A stretch of 64,000 nt of DNA, taken from assembly GCA_030848705.1 (NCBI GenBank), contig CM061238.1:60737133-60801132 (forward strand), read 5' to 3'. Position 1 is the first letter of the stretch; every line of letters starts with the position of its first letter. A program made the position numbers and the translations under genes. The notes below the pieces were generated by a model, which searched no databases, had not been told where the DNA came from, and worked only from the letters and a program-made list of their open reading frames with translations. Below are positions 12,095-24,692 of this stretch, in pieces. Source of the stretch: Heracleum sosnowskyi (taxonomy: Eukaryota; Streptophyta; Magnoliopsida; Apiales; Apiaceae).

Positions 12095-13102
12095 AGAAAA
12101 TATCCACAAAATGGCCCGCTTCAATTTTTCCCCATTTTCCTTGTATAGCTCCCTTTAGAGGTAAACGTAATCGGGCGTCCCCTGGTATCTGCTCCGATTC
12201 AGGCACGGACAGCTGCAAATGAAGTTTTCTGCAATTCTATAAACCCATAGGGTCAAACTACGAGAAAATATCCACAAAATGGCCCGCTTCAATTTTTCCC
12301 CATTTTCCTTGTATAGCTCCCTTTAGAGGTAAACGTAATCGGGCGTCCCCTGGTATCTGCTCCGATTCAGGCACGGACAGCTTCAAATGAAGTTTTCTGC
12401 AATTCTATAAACCCATAGGGTCAAACTACGAGAAAATATCCACAAAATGGCCCGCTTCAATTTTTCCCCATTTTCCTTGTATAGCTCCCTTTAGAGGTAA
12501 ACGTAATCGGGCGTCCCCTGGTATCTGCTCCGATTCAGGCACGGACAGCTCCAAATGAAGTTTTCTACAATTCTATAAACCCATAGGGTCAAACTACGAG
12601 AAAATATCCACAAAATGGCCTACTTCAATTTTTCCCCATTTTCCTTGTATAGCTCCCTTTATAGGTAAACGTAATCGGGCGTCCCATGGTATCTGCTCCG
12701 ATTCAGGCACGGACAGCTCCAAATGAAGTTTTCTGCAATTCTATAAACCCATAGGGTCAAACTACGAGAAAATATCCACAAAATGGCCCGCTTCAATTTT
12801 CCCCCATTTTCCTTGTATAGCTCCCTTTAGAGGTAAACGTAATCGGGCGTCCCCTGGTATCTGCTCCGATTCAGGCACGGACAGCTGCAAATGAAGTTTT
12901 CTGCAATTCTATAAACCCATAGGGTCAAACTACGAGAAAATATCCACAAAATGGTCCGCTTCAATTTTTCCCCATTTTCCTTGTATAGCTCCCTTTAGAG
13001 GTAAACGTAATCGGGCGTCCCCTGGTATCTGCTCCGATTCAGGCACGGACAGCTTCAAATGAAGTTTTCTGCAATTCTATAAACCCATAGGGTCAAACTA
13101 CG
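11087..13102 (+). repeat. Tandem duplication, 2 x 1008 bp (6-mer)
   Basis: Units 11087-12094 and 12095-13102 have the order AGCTGC, AGCTTC, CTACAA, GGCCTAC with CCCATGG, C35 with AGCTGC, and GGTCCGC with AGCTTC. The rare CCCATGG mark occurs at 11671 and 12679, exactly 1008 bp apart. The first monomers differ at position 35 (C at 11087, T at 12095). Confidence 0.88.
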
Positions 13103-15956
13103 AGAAAATATCCACAAAATGGCCCGCTTCAATTTTCCCCCATTTTCCTTGTATAGCTCCCTTTAGAGGTAAACGTAATCGGGCGTCCCCTGGTATCTGC
13201 TCCGATTCAGGCACGGACAGCTGCAAATGAAGTTTTCTGCAATTCTATAAACCCATAGGGTCAAACTACGAGAAAATATCCACAAAATGGTCCGCTTCAA
13301 TTTTTCCCCATTTTCCTTGTATAGCTCCCTTTAGAGGTAAACGTAATCGGGCGTCCCCTGGTATCTGCTCCGATTCAGGCACGGACAGCTCCAAATGAAG
13401 TTTTCTGTAATTCTATAAACCCATAGGGTCAAACTACGAGAAAATATCCACAAAATGGCCCGCTTCAATTTTCCCCCATTTTCTTGTATAGCTCCCTTTA
13501 GAGGTAAACGTAATCGGGCGTCCCCTGGTATCTGCTCCGATTCAGGCACGGACAGCTCCAAATGAAGTTTTCTGTAATTCTATAAACCCATAGGGTCAAA
13601 CTACGAGAAAATATCCACAAAATGGCCCGCTTCAATTTTCCCCCATTTTCCTTGTATAGCTCCCTTTAGAGGTAAACGTAATCGGGCGTCCCCTGGTATC
13701 TGCTCCGATTCAGGCACGGACAGCTTCAAATGAAGTTTTCTGCAATTCTATAAACCCATAGGGTCAAACTACGAGAAAATATCCACAAAATGGCCCGCTT
13801 CAATTTTTCCCCATTTTCCTTGTATAGCTCCCTTTAGAGGTAAACGTAATCGGGCGTCCCCTGGTATCTGCTCCGATTCAGACACGGACAGCTCCAAATG
13901 AAGTTTTCTGTAATTCTATAAACCCATAGGGTCAAACTACGAGAAAATATCCACAAAATGGCCCGCTTCAATTTTCCCCCATTTTCCTTGTATAGCTCCA
14001 TTTAGAGGTAAACGTAATCGGGCGTCCCCTGGTATCTGCTCCGATTCAGGCACGGACTGCTCCAAATGAAGTTTTCTGTAATTTTATAAACAAATAGGGT
14101 CAAACTACGAGAAAATATCCACAAAATGGCCCGCTTCAATTTTTCCCCATTTTCCTTGTATAGCTCCCTTTATAGGTAAACGTAATCGGGCGTCCCCTGG
14201 TATCTGCTCCGATTCAGGAACGGACAACTCCAAATGAAGTTTTCTGCAATTCTATAAACCCATAGGGTCAAACTACGAGAAAATATCCACAAAATGGCCC
14301 GCTTCAATTTTCCCCCATTTTCCTTGTATAGCTCCCTTTAGAGGTAAACGTAATCGGGCGTCCCCTGGTATCTGCTCCGATTCAGGCACGGACAGCTGCA
14401 AATGAAGTTTTCTGCAATTCTATAAACCCATAGGGTCAAACTACGAGAAAATATCCACAAAATGGTCCGCTTCAATTTTTCCCCATTTTCCTTGTATAGC
14501 TCCCTTTAGAGGTAAACGTAATCGGGCGTCCCCTGGTATCTGCTCCGATTCAGGCACGGACAGCTTCAAATGAAGTTTTCTGCAATTCTATAAACCCATA
14601 GGGTCAAACTACGAGAAAATATCCACAAAATGGCCCGCTTCAATTTTCCCCCATTTTCCTTGTATAGCTCCCTTTAGAGGTAAACGTAATCGGGCGTCCC
14701 CTGGTATCTGCTCCGATTCAGGCACGGACAGCTGCAAATGAAGTTTTCTGCAATTCTATAAACCCATAGGGTCAAACTACGAGAAAATATCCACAAAATG
14801 GTCCGCTTCAATTTTTCCCCATTTTCCTTGTATAGCTCCCTTTAGAGGTAAACGTAATCGGGCGTCCCCTGGTATCTGCTCCGATTCAGGCACGGACAGC
14901 TCCAAATGAAGTTTTCTGTAATTCTATAAACCCATAGGGTCAAACTACGAGAAAATATCCACAAAATGGCCCGCTTCAATTTTCCCCCATTTTCTTGTAT
15001 AGCTCCCTTTAGAGGTAAACGTAATCGGGCGTCCCCTGGTATCTGCTCCGATTCAGGCACGGACAGCTCCAAATGAAGTTTTCTGTAATTCTATAAACCC
15101 ATAGGGTCAAACTACGAGAAAATATCCACAAAATGGCCCGCTTCAATTTTCCCCCATTTTCCTTGTATAGCTCCCTTTAGAGGTAAACGTAATCGGGCGT
15201 CCCCTGGTATCTGCTCCGATTCAGGCACGGACAGCTTCAAATGAAGTTTTCTGCAATTCTATAAACCCATAGGGTCAAACTACGAGAAAATATCCACAAA
15301 ATGGCCCGCTTCAATTTTTCCCCATTTTCCTTGTATAGCTCCCTTTAGAGGTAAACGTAATCGGGCGTCCCCTGGTATCTGCTCCGATTCAGACACGGAC
15401 AGCTCCAAATGAAGTTTTCTGTAATTCTATAAACCCATAGGGTCAAACTACGAGAAAATATCCACAAAATGGCCCGCTTCAATTTTCCCCCATTTTCCTT
15501 GTATAGCTCCATTTAGAGGTAAACGTAATCGGGCGTCCCCTGGTATCTGCTCCGATTCAGGCACGGACTGCTCCAAATGAAGTTTTCTGTAATTTTATAA
15601 ACAAATAGGGTCAAACTACGAGAAAATATCCACAAAATGGCCCGCTTCAATTTTTCCCCATTTTCCTTGTATAGCTCCCTTTATAGGTAAACGTAATCGG
15701 GCGTCCCCTGGTATCTGCTCCGATTCAGGAACGGACAACTCCAAATGAAGTTTTCTGCAATTCTATAAACCCATAGGGTCAAACTACGAGAAAATATCCA
15801 CAAAATGGCCCGCTTCAATTTTCCCCCATTTTCCTTGTATAGCTCCCTTTAGAGGTAAACGTAATCGGGCGTCCCCTGGTATCTGCTCCGATTCAGGCAC
15901 GGACAGCTGCAAATGAAGTTTTCTGCAATTCTATAAACCCATAGGGTCAAACTACG
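12935..15956 (+). repeat. Tandem duplication, 2 x 1511 bp (9-mer with 1-bp deletion)
   Basis: Units 12935-14445 and 14446-15956 share GGTCCGC + AGCTTC, AGCTGC, GGTCCGC + AGCTCC, the 167-bp TTTTCTTG monomer (13439 and 14950), AGCTTC, CAGACACGG, the CCATTTAG monomer, GGAACGGACAACTCC and AGCTGC. The offset is 9 x 168 - 1. The content is that of the 1175-bp unit with two more monomers, so the two duplications are related. The second unit overlaps the start of the 9238-bp partner block. Confidence 0.9.
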
Positions 15957-18900
15957 AGAAAATATCCACAAAATGGTCCGCTTCAATTTTTCCCCATTTT
16001 CCTTGTATAGCTCCCTTTAGAGGTAAACGTAATCGGGCGTCCCCTGGTATCTGCTCCGATTCAGGCACGGACAGCTCCAAATGAAGTTTTCTGTAATTCT
16101 ATAAACCCATAGGGTCAAACTACGAGAAAATATCCACAAAATGGCCCGCTTCAATTTTCCCCCATTTTCCTTGTATAGCTCCCTTTAGAGGTAAACGTAA
16201 TCGGGCGTCCCCTGGTATCTGCTCCGATTCAGGCACGGACAGCTCCAAATGAAGTTTTCTGTAATTTTATAAACAAATAGGGTCAAACTACGAGAAAATA
16301 TCCACAAAATGGCCCGCTTCAATTTTTCCCCATTTTCCTTGTATAGCTCCCTTTATAGGTAAACGTAATCGGGCGTCCCCTGGTATCTGCTCCGATTCAG
16401 GAACGGACAGCTCCAAATGAAGTTTTCTGCAATTCTATAAACCTATAGGGTCAAACTACGAGAAAATATCCACAAAATGGCCCGCTTCAATTTTCCCCCA
16501 TTTTCCTTGTATAGCTCCCTTTAGATGTAAACGTAATCGGGCGTCCCCTGGTATCTGCTCCGATTCAGGCACGGACAGCTCCAAATGAAGTTTTCTGTAA
16601 TTCTATAAACCCATAGGGTCAAACTACGAGAAAATATCCACAAAATGGCCCGCTTCAATTTTCCCCCATTTTCCTTGTATAGCTCCCTTTAGAGGTAAAC
16701 GTAATCGGGCGTCCCCTGGTATCTGCTCCGATTCAGGCACGGACAGCTCCAAATGAAGTTTTCTGCAATTCTATAAACCCATAGGGTCAAACTACGAGAA
16801 AATATCCACAAAATGGCCCGCTTCAATTTTCCCCCATTTTCCTTGTATAGCTCCCTTTAGATGTAAACGTAATCGGGCGTCCCCTGGTATCTGCTCCGAT
16901 TCAGGCACGGACAGCTCCAAATGAAGTTTTCTGTAATTCTATAAACAAATAGGGTCAAACTACGAGAAAATATCCACAAAATGGCCCGCTTCAATTTTTC
17001 CCCATTTTCTTTGTATAGCTCCCTTTATAGGTAAACGTAATCGGGCGTCCCCTGGTATCTGCTCCGATTCAGGCACGGACAGCTGCAAATGAAGTTTTCT
17101 GCAATTCTATAAACCCATAGGGTCAAACTACGAGAAAATATCCACAAAATGGCCCGCTTCAATTTTTCCCCATTTTCCTTGTATAGCTCCCTTTAGAGGT
17201 AAACGTAATCGGGCGTCCCCTGGTATCTGCTCCGATTCAGGCACGAACAGCTTCAAATGAAGTTTTCTGCAATTCTATAAACCCATAGGGTCAAACTACG
17301 AGAAAATATCCACAAAATGGCCCGCTTCAATTTTTCCCCATTTTCCTTGTATAGCTCCCTTTAGAGGTAAACGTAATCGGGCGTCCCCTGGTATCTGCTC
17401 CGATTCAGGCACGGACAGCTCCAAATGAAGTTTTCTACAATTCTATAAACCCATAGGGTCAAACTACGAGAAAATATCCACAAAATGGCCTGCTTCAATT
17501 TTTCCCCATTTTCCTTGTATAGCTCCCTTTATAGGTAAACGTAATCGGGCGTCCCCTGGTATCTGCTCCGATTCAGGCACGGACAGCTCCAAATGAAGTT
17601 TTCTGCAATTCTATAAACCCATAGGGTCAAACTACGAGAAAATATCCACAAAATGGCCCGCTTCAATTTTCCCCCATTTTCCTTGTATAGCTCCCTTTAG
17701 AGGTAAACGTAATCGGGCGTCCCCTGGTATTTGCTCCGATTCAGGCACGGACAGCTCCAAATGAAGTTTTCTGTAATTCTATAAACCCATAGGGTCAAAC
17801 TACGAGAAAATATCCACAAAATGGCCCGCTTCAATTTTCCCCCATTTTCCTTGTATAGCTCCCTTTAGAGGTAAACGTAATCGGGCGTCCCCTGATATCT
17901 GCTCCGATTCAGGCACGGACAGCTCCAAATGAAGTTTTCTGTAATTCTATAAACCCATAGGGTCGAACTACGAGAAAATATCCACAAAATGGCCCGCTTC
18001 AATTTTTCCCCATTTTCCTTGTATAGCTCCCTTTAGAGGTAAACGTAATCGGGCGTCCCCTGGTATCTGCTCCGATTCAGGCACGGACAGCTCCAAATGA
18101 AGTTTTCTGTAATTCAATAAACCCATAGGGTCAAACTACGAGAAAATATCCACAAAATGGCCCGCTTCAATTTTTCCCCATTTTCCTTGTATAGCTCCCT
18201 TTATAGGTAAACGTAATCGGGCGTCCCCTGGTATCTGCTCCGATTCAGGCACGGACAGCTCCAAATGAAGTTTTCTGCAATTCTATAAACCCATAGGGTC
18301 AAACTACGAGAAAATATCCACAAAATGGCCCGCTTCAATTTTCCCCCATTTTCCTTGTATAGCTCCCTTTAGAGGTAAACGTAATCGGGCGTCCCCTGGT
18401 ATCTGCTCCGATTCAGGCACGGACAGCTGCAAATGAAGTTTTCTGCAATTCTATAAACCCATAGGGTCAAACTACGAGAAAATATCCACAAAATGGTCCG
18501 CTTCAATTTTTCCCCATTTTCCTTGTATAGCTCCCTTTAGAGGTAAACGTAATCGGGCGTCCCCTGGTATCTGCTCCGATTCAGGCACGGACAGCTTCAA
18601 ATGAAGTTTTCTGCAATTCTATAAACCCATAGGGTCAAACTACGAGAAAATATCCACAAAATGGCCCGCTTCAATTTTTCCCCATTTTCCTTGTATAGCT
18701 CCCTTTATAGGTAAACGTAATCGGGCGTCCCCTGGTATCTGCTCCGATTCAGGCACGGACAGCTCCAAATGAAGTTTTCTGCAATTCCATAAACCCATAG
18801 GGTCAAACTACGAGAAAATATCCACAAAACGGCCCGCTTCAATTTTCCCCCATTTTCCTTGTATAGCTCCCTTTAGAGGTAAACGTAATCGGGCGTCCCC

Positions 18901-21332
18901 TGGTATCTGCTCCGATTCAGGCACGGACAGCTGCAAATGAAGTTTTCTGCAATTCTATAAACCCATAGGGTCAAACTACGAGAAAATATCCACAAAATGG
19001 TCCGCTTCAATTTTTCCCCATTTTCCTTGTATAGCTCCCTTTAGAGGTAAACGTAATCGGGCGTCCCCTGGTATCTGCTCCGATTCAGGCACGGACAGCT
19101 CCAAATGAAGTTTTCTGTAATTCTATAAACCCATAGGGTCAAACTACGAGAAAATATCCACAAAATGGCCCGCTTCAATTTTCCCCCATTTTCCTTGTAT
19201 AGCTCCCTTTAGAGGTAAACGTAATCGGGCGTCCCCTGGTATCTGCTCCGATTCAGGCACGGACAGCTCCAAATGAAGTTTTCTGTAATTCTATAAACCC
19301 ATAGGGTCAAACTACGAGAAAATATCCACAAAATGGCCCGCTTCAATTTTTCCCCATTTTCCTTGTATAGCTCCCTTTAGAGGTAAACGTAATCGGGCGT
19401 CCCCTGGTATCTGCTCCGATTCAGGCACGGACAGCTTCAAATGAAGTTTTCTGCAATTCTATAAACCCATAGGGTCAAACTACGAGAAAATATCCACAAA
19501 ATGGCCCGCTTCAATTTTTCCCCATTTTCCTTGTATAGCTCCCTTTAGAGGTAAACGTAATCGGGCGTCCCCTGGTATCTGCTCCGATTCAGGCACGGAC
19601 AGCTCCAAATGAAGTTTTCTGTAATTCTATAAACCCATAGGGTCAAACTACGAGAAAATATCCACAAAATGGCCCGCTTCAATTTTCCCCCATTTTCCTT
19701 GTATAGCTCCATTTAGAGGTAAACGTAATCGGGCGTCCCCTGGTATCTGCTCCGATTCAGGCACGGACTGCTCCAAATGAAGTTTTCTGTAATTTTATAA
19801 ACAAATAGGGTCAAACTACGAGAAAATATCCACAAAATGGCCCGCTTCAATTTTTCCCCATTTTCCTTGTATAGCTCCCTTTATAGGTAAACGTAATCGG
19901 GCGTCCCCTGGTATCTGCTCCGATTCAGGAACGGACAGCTCCAAATGAAGTTTTCTGCAATTCTATAAACCCATAGGGTCAAACTACGAGAAAATATCCA
20001 CAAAATGGCCCGCTTCAATTTTCCCCCATTTTCCTTGTATAGCTCCCTTTAGATGTAAACGTAATCGGGCGTCCCCTGGTATCTGCTCCGATTCAGGCAC
20101 GGACAGCTCCAAATGAAGTTTTCTGTAATTCTATAAACCCATAGGGTCAAACTACGAGAAAATATCCACAAAATGGCCCGCTTCAATTTTCCCCCATTTT
20201 CCTTGTATAGCTCCCTTTAGAGGTAAACGTAATCGGGCGTCCCCTGGTATATGCTCCGATTCAGGCACGGACAGCTCCAAATGAAGTTTTCTGTAATTCT
20301 ATAAACCCATAGGGTCAAACTACGAGAAAATATCCACAAAATGGCCCGCTTCAATTTTCCCCCATTTTCCTTGTATAGCTCCCTTTAGAGGTAAACGTAA
20401 TCGGGCGTCCCCTGGTATCTGCTCCGATTCAGGCACGGACAGCTGCAAATGAAGTTTTCTGCAATTCTATAAACCCATAGGGTCAAACTACGAGAAAATA
20501 TCCACAAAATGGCCCGCTTCAATTTTTCCCCATTTTCCTTGTATAGCTCCCTTTAGAGGTAAACGTAATCGGGCGTCCCCTGGTATCTGCTCCGATTCAG
20601 GCACGGACAGCTTCAAATGAAGTTTTCTGCAATTCTATAAACCCATAGGGTCAAACTACGAGAAAATATCCACAAAATGGCCCGCTTCAATTTTTCCCCA
20701 TTTTCCTTGTATAGCTCCCTTTAGAGGTAAACGTAATCGGGCGTCCCCTGGTATCTGCTCCGATTCAGGCACGGACAGCTCCAAATGAAGTTTTCTACAA
20801 TTCTATAAACCCATAGGGTCAAACTACGAGAAAATATCCACAAAATGGCCTACTTCAATTTTTCCCCATTTTCCTTGTATAGCTCCCTTTATAGGTAAAC
20901 GTAATCGGGCGTCCCATGGTATCTGCTCCGATTCAGGCACGGACAGCTCCAAATGAAGTTTTCTGCAATTCTATAAACCCATAGGGTCAAACTACGAGAA
21001 AATATCCACAAAATGGCCCGCTTCAATTTTCCCCCATTTTCCTTGTATAGCTCCCTTTAGAGGTAAACGTAATCGGGCGTCCCCTGGTATCTGCTCCGAT
21101 TCAGGCACGGACAGCTGCAAATGAAGTTTTCTGCAATTCTATAAACCCATAGGGTCAAACTACGAGAAAATATCCACAAAATGGTCCGCTTCAATTTTTC
21201 CCCATTTTCCTTGTATAGCTCCCTTTAGAGGTAAACGTAATCGGGCGTCCCCTGGTATCTGCTCCGATTCAGGCACGGACAGCTTCAAATGAAGTTTTCT
21301 GCAATTCTATAAACCCATAGGGTCAAACTACG
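14614..21332 (+). repeat. Right copy of the 9238-bp-offset segmental duplication
   Basis: This is the partner of 5376-12094. It includes the 167-bp monomer at 14950 (partner 5712), a rotated 15-mer at 16125-18644 (partner 6887-9406), and the AATTCC and ACGGCCC monomers near 18.8 kb (partners near 9.55 kb). The private change ACCTATAGG near 16443 (ACCCATAGG in the partner) shows the copies have diverged slightly since duplication. Confidence 0.9.
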
Positions 21333-23684
21333 AGAAAATATCCACAAAATGGCCCGCTTCAATTTTTCCCCATTTTCCTTGTATAGCTCCCTTTATAGGT
21401 AAACGTAATCGGGCGTCCCCTGGTATCTGCTCCGATTCAGGCACGGACAGCTCCAAATGAAGTTTTCTGCAATTCCATAAACCCATAGGGTCAAACTACG
21501 AGAAAATATCCACAAAACGGCCCGCTTCAATTTTCCCCCATTTTCCTTGTATAGCTCCCTTTAGAGGTAAACGTAATCGGGCGTCCCCTGGTATCTGCTC
21601 CGATTCAGGCACGGACAGCTGCAAATGAAGTTTTCTGCAATTCTATAAACCCATAGGGTCAAACTACGAGAAAATATCCACAAAATGGTCCGCTTCAATT
21701 TTTCCCCATTTTCCTTGTATAGCTCCCTTTAGAGGTAAACGTAATCGGGCGTCCCCTGGTATCTGCTCCGATTCAGGCACGGACAGCTCCAAATGAAGTT
21801 TTCTGTAATTCTATAAACCCATAGGGTCAAACTACGAGAAAATATCCACAAAATGGCCCGCTTCAATTTTCCCCCATTTTCCTTGTATAGCTCCCTTTAG
21901 AGGTAAACGTAATCGGGCGTCCCCTGGTATCTGCTCCGATTCAGGCACGGACAGCTCCAAATGAAGTTTTCTGTAATTCTATAAACCCATAGGGTCAAAC
22001 TACGAGAAAATATCCACAAAATGGCCCGCTTCAATTTTTCCCCATTTTCCTTGTATAGCTCCCTTTAGAGGTAAACGTAATCGGGCGTCCCCTGGTATCT
22101 GCTCCGATTCAGGCACGGACAGCTTCAAATGAAGTTTTCTGCAATTCTATAAACCCATAGGGTCAAACTACGAGAAAATATCCACAAAATGGCCCGCTTC
22201 AATTTTTCCCCATTTTCCTTGTATAGCTCCCTTTAGAGGTAAACGTAATCGGGCGTCCCCTAGTATCTGCTCCGATTCAGGCACGGACAGCTCCAAATGA
22301 AGTTTTCTGTAATTCTATAAACCCATAGGGTCAAACTACGAGAAAATATCCACAAAATGGCCCGCTTCAATTTTCCCCCATTTTCCTTGTATAGCTCCAT
22401 TTAGAGGTAAACGTAATCGGGCGTCCCCTGGTATCTGCTCCGATTCAGGCACGGACTGCTCCAAATGAAGTTTTCTGTAATTTTATAAACAAATAGGGTC
22501 AAACTACGAGAAAATATCCACAAAATGGCCCGCTTCAATTTTTCCCCATTTTCCTTGTATAGCTCCCTTTATAGGTAAACGTAATCGGGCGTCCCCTGGT
22601 ATCTGCTCCGATTCAGGAACGGACAGCTCCAAATGAAGTTTTCTGCAATTCTATAAACCCATAGGGTCAAACTACGAGAAAATATCCACAAAATGGCCCG
22701 CTTCAATTTTCCCCCATTTTCCTTGTATAGCTCCCTTTAGATGTAAACGTAATCGGGCATCCCCTGGTATCTGCTCCGATTCAGGCACGGACAGCTCCAA
22801 ATGAAGTTTTCTGTAATTCTATAAACCCATAGGGTCAAACTACGAGAAAATATCCACAAAATGGCCCGCTTCAATTTTCCCCCATTTTCCTTGTATAGCT
22901 CCCTTTAGAGGTAAACGTAATCGGGCGTCCCCTGGTATATGCTCCGATTCAGGCACGGACAGCTCCAAATGAAGTTTTCTGTAATTCTATAAACCCATAG
23001 GGTCAAACTACGAGAAAATATCCACAAAATGGCCCGCTTCAATTTTCCCCCATTTTCCTTGTATAGCTCCCTTTAGAGGTAAACGTAATCGGGCGTCCCC
23101 TGGTATCTGCTCCGATTCAGGCACGGACAGCTGCAAATGAAGTTTTCTGCAATTCTATAAACCCATAGGGTCAAACTACGAGAAAATATCCACAAAATGG
23201 CCCGCTTCAATTTTTCCCCATTTTCCTTGTATAGCTCCCTTTAGAGGTAAACGTAATCGGGCGTCCCCTGGTATCTGCTCCGATTCAGGCACGGACAGCT
23301 TCAAATGAAGTTTTCTGCAATTCTATAAACCCATAGGGTCAAACTACGAGAAAATATCCACAAAATGGCCCGCTTCAATTTTTCCCCATTTTCCTTGTAT
23401 AGCTCCCTTTAGAGGTAAACGTAATCGGGCGTCCCCTGGTATCTGCTCCGATTCAGGCACGGACAGCTCCAAATGAAGTTTTCTACAATTCTATAAACCC
23501 ATAGGGTCAAACTACGAGAAAATATCCACAAAATGGCCTACTTCAATTTTTCCCCATTTTCCTTGTATAGCTCCCTTTATAGGTAAACGTAATCGGGCGT
23601 CCCATGGTATCTGCTCCGATTCAGGCACGGACAGCTCCAAATGAAGTTTTCTGCAATTCTATAAACCCATAGGGTCAAACTACG
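18309..23684 (+). repeat. Tandem duplication, 2 x 2688 bp (16-mer)
   Basis: Units 18309-20996 and 20997-23684 abut directly. Paired marks 2688 bp apart: AATTCCATAAAC at 18783/21471, CCATTTAG at 19709/22397, ATATGCTCCG at 20249/22937 and GCGTCCCATG at 20909/23597. Small differences include CCTAGTATC near 22260 and GGGCATCC near 22757 in the second copy only. The match fails at 18141 against 20829 and at 20997 against 23685. Confidence 0.92.
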
Positions 23685-24692
23685 AGAAAATATCCACAAA
23701 ATGGCCCGCTTCAATTTTCCCCCATTTTCCTTGTATAGCTCCCTTTAGAGGTAAACGTAATCGGGCGTCCCCTGGTATATGCTCCGATTCAGGCACGGAC
23801 AGCTCCAAATGAAGTTTTCTGTAATTCTATAAACCCATAGGGTCAAACTACGAGAAAATATCCACAAAATGGCCCGCTTCAATTTTTCCCCATTTTCTTT
23901 GTATAGCTCCCTTTATAGGTAAACGTAATCGGGCGTCCCCTGGTATCTGCTCCGATTCAGGCACGGACAGCTGCAAATGAAGTTTTCTGCAATTCTATAA
24001 ACCCATAGGGTCAAACTACGAGAAAATATCCACAAAATGGCCCGCTTCAATTTTTCCCCATTTTCCTTGTATAGCTCCCTTTAGAGGTAAACGTAATCGG
24101 GCGTCCCCTGGTATCTGCTCCGATTCAGGCACGGACAGCTTCAAATGAAGTTTTCTGCAATTCTATAAACCCATAGGGTCAAACTACGAGAAAATATCCA
24201 CAAAATGGCCCGCTTCAATTTTTCCCCATTTTCCTTGTATAGCTCCCTTTAGAGGTAAACGTAATCGGGCGTCCCCTGGTATCTGCTCCGATTCAGGCAC
24301 GGACAGCTCCAAATGAAGTTTTCTACAATTCTATAAACCCATAGGGTCAAACTACGAGAAAATATCCACAAAATGGCCCGCTTCAATTTTTCCCCATTTT
24401 CCTTGTATAGCTCCCTTTATAGGTAAACGTAATCGGGCGTCCCATGGTATCTGCTCCGATTCAGGCACGGACAGCTCCAAATGAAGTTTTCTGCAATTCT
24501 ATAAACCCATAGGGTCAAACTACGAGAAAATATCCACAAAATGGCCCGCTTCAATTTTCCCCCATTTTCCTTGTATAGCTCCCTTTAGAGGTAAACGTAA
24601 TCGGGCGTCCCCTGGTATATGCTCCGATTCAGGCACGGACAGCTCCAAATGAAGTTTTCTGTAATTCTATAAACCCATAGGGTCAAACTACG
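22845..24692 (+). repeat. 5-mer (840 bp) tandem run, two units plus start of a third
   Basis: The series ATATGCTCC, an AGCTGC monomer, AGCTTC, CTACAA, and TTATAGG with CCCATGG occurs at 22845-23684 and 23685-24524, and ATATGCTCC starts again at 24525. In the second unit the AGCTGC monomer (23853) is an M15 type with TTCTTTG, and the CCCATGG monomer reads GGCCCGC rather than GGCCTAC, so the units are not identical. Confidence 0.82.

Noticed and set aside
4429..15072. Minus-strand frames of 76 codons at 4429-4659, 5604-5834, 13331-13561 and 14842-15072
   Set aside because: Each arises where the 1-bp deletion of the 167-bp monomer shifts one closed satellite frame into another. They are the same duplicated event four times.
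5376..21332. Assembly artefact as the sole explanation of the near-identical 6.7-kb blocks
   Set aside because: The copies differ by private substitutions and sit in different flanking contexts with monomer-precise edges, so real duplication is more likely. Read evidence would still be needed to exclude error.
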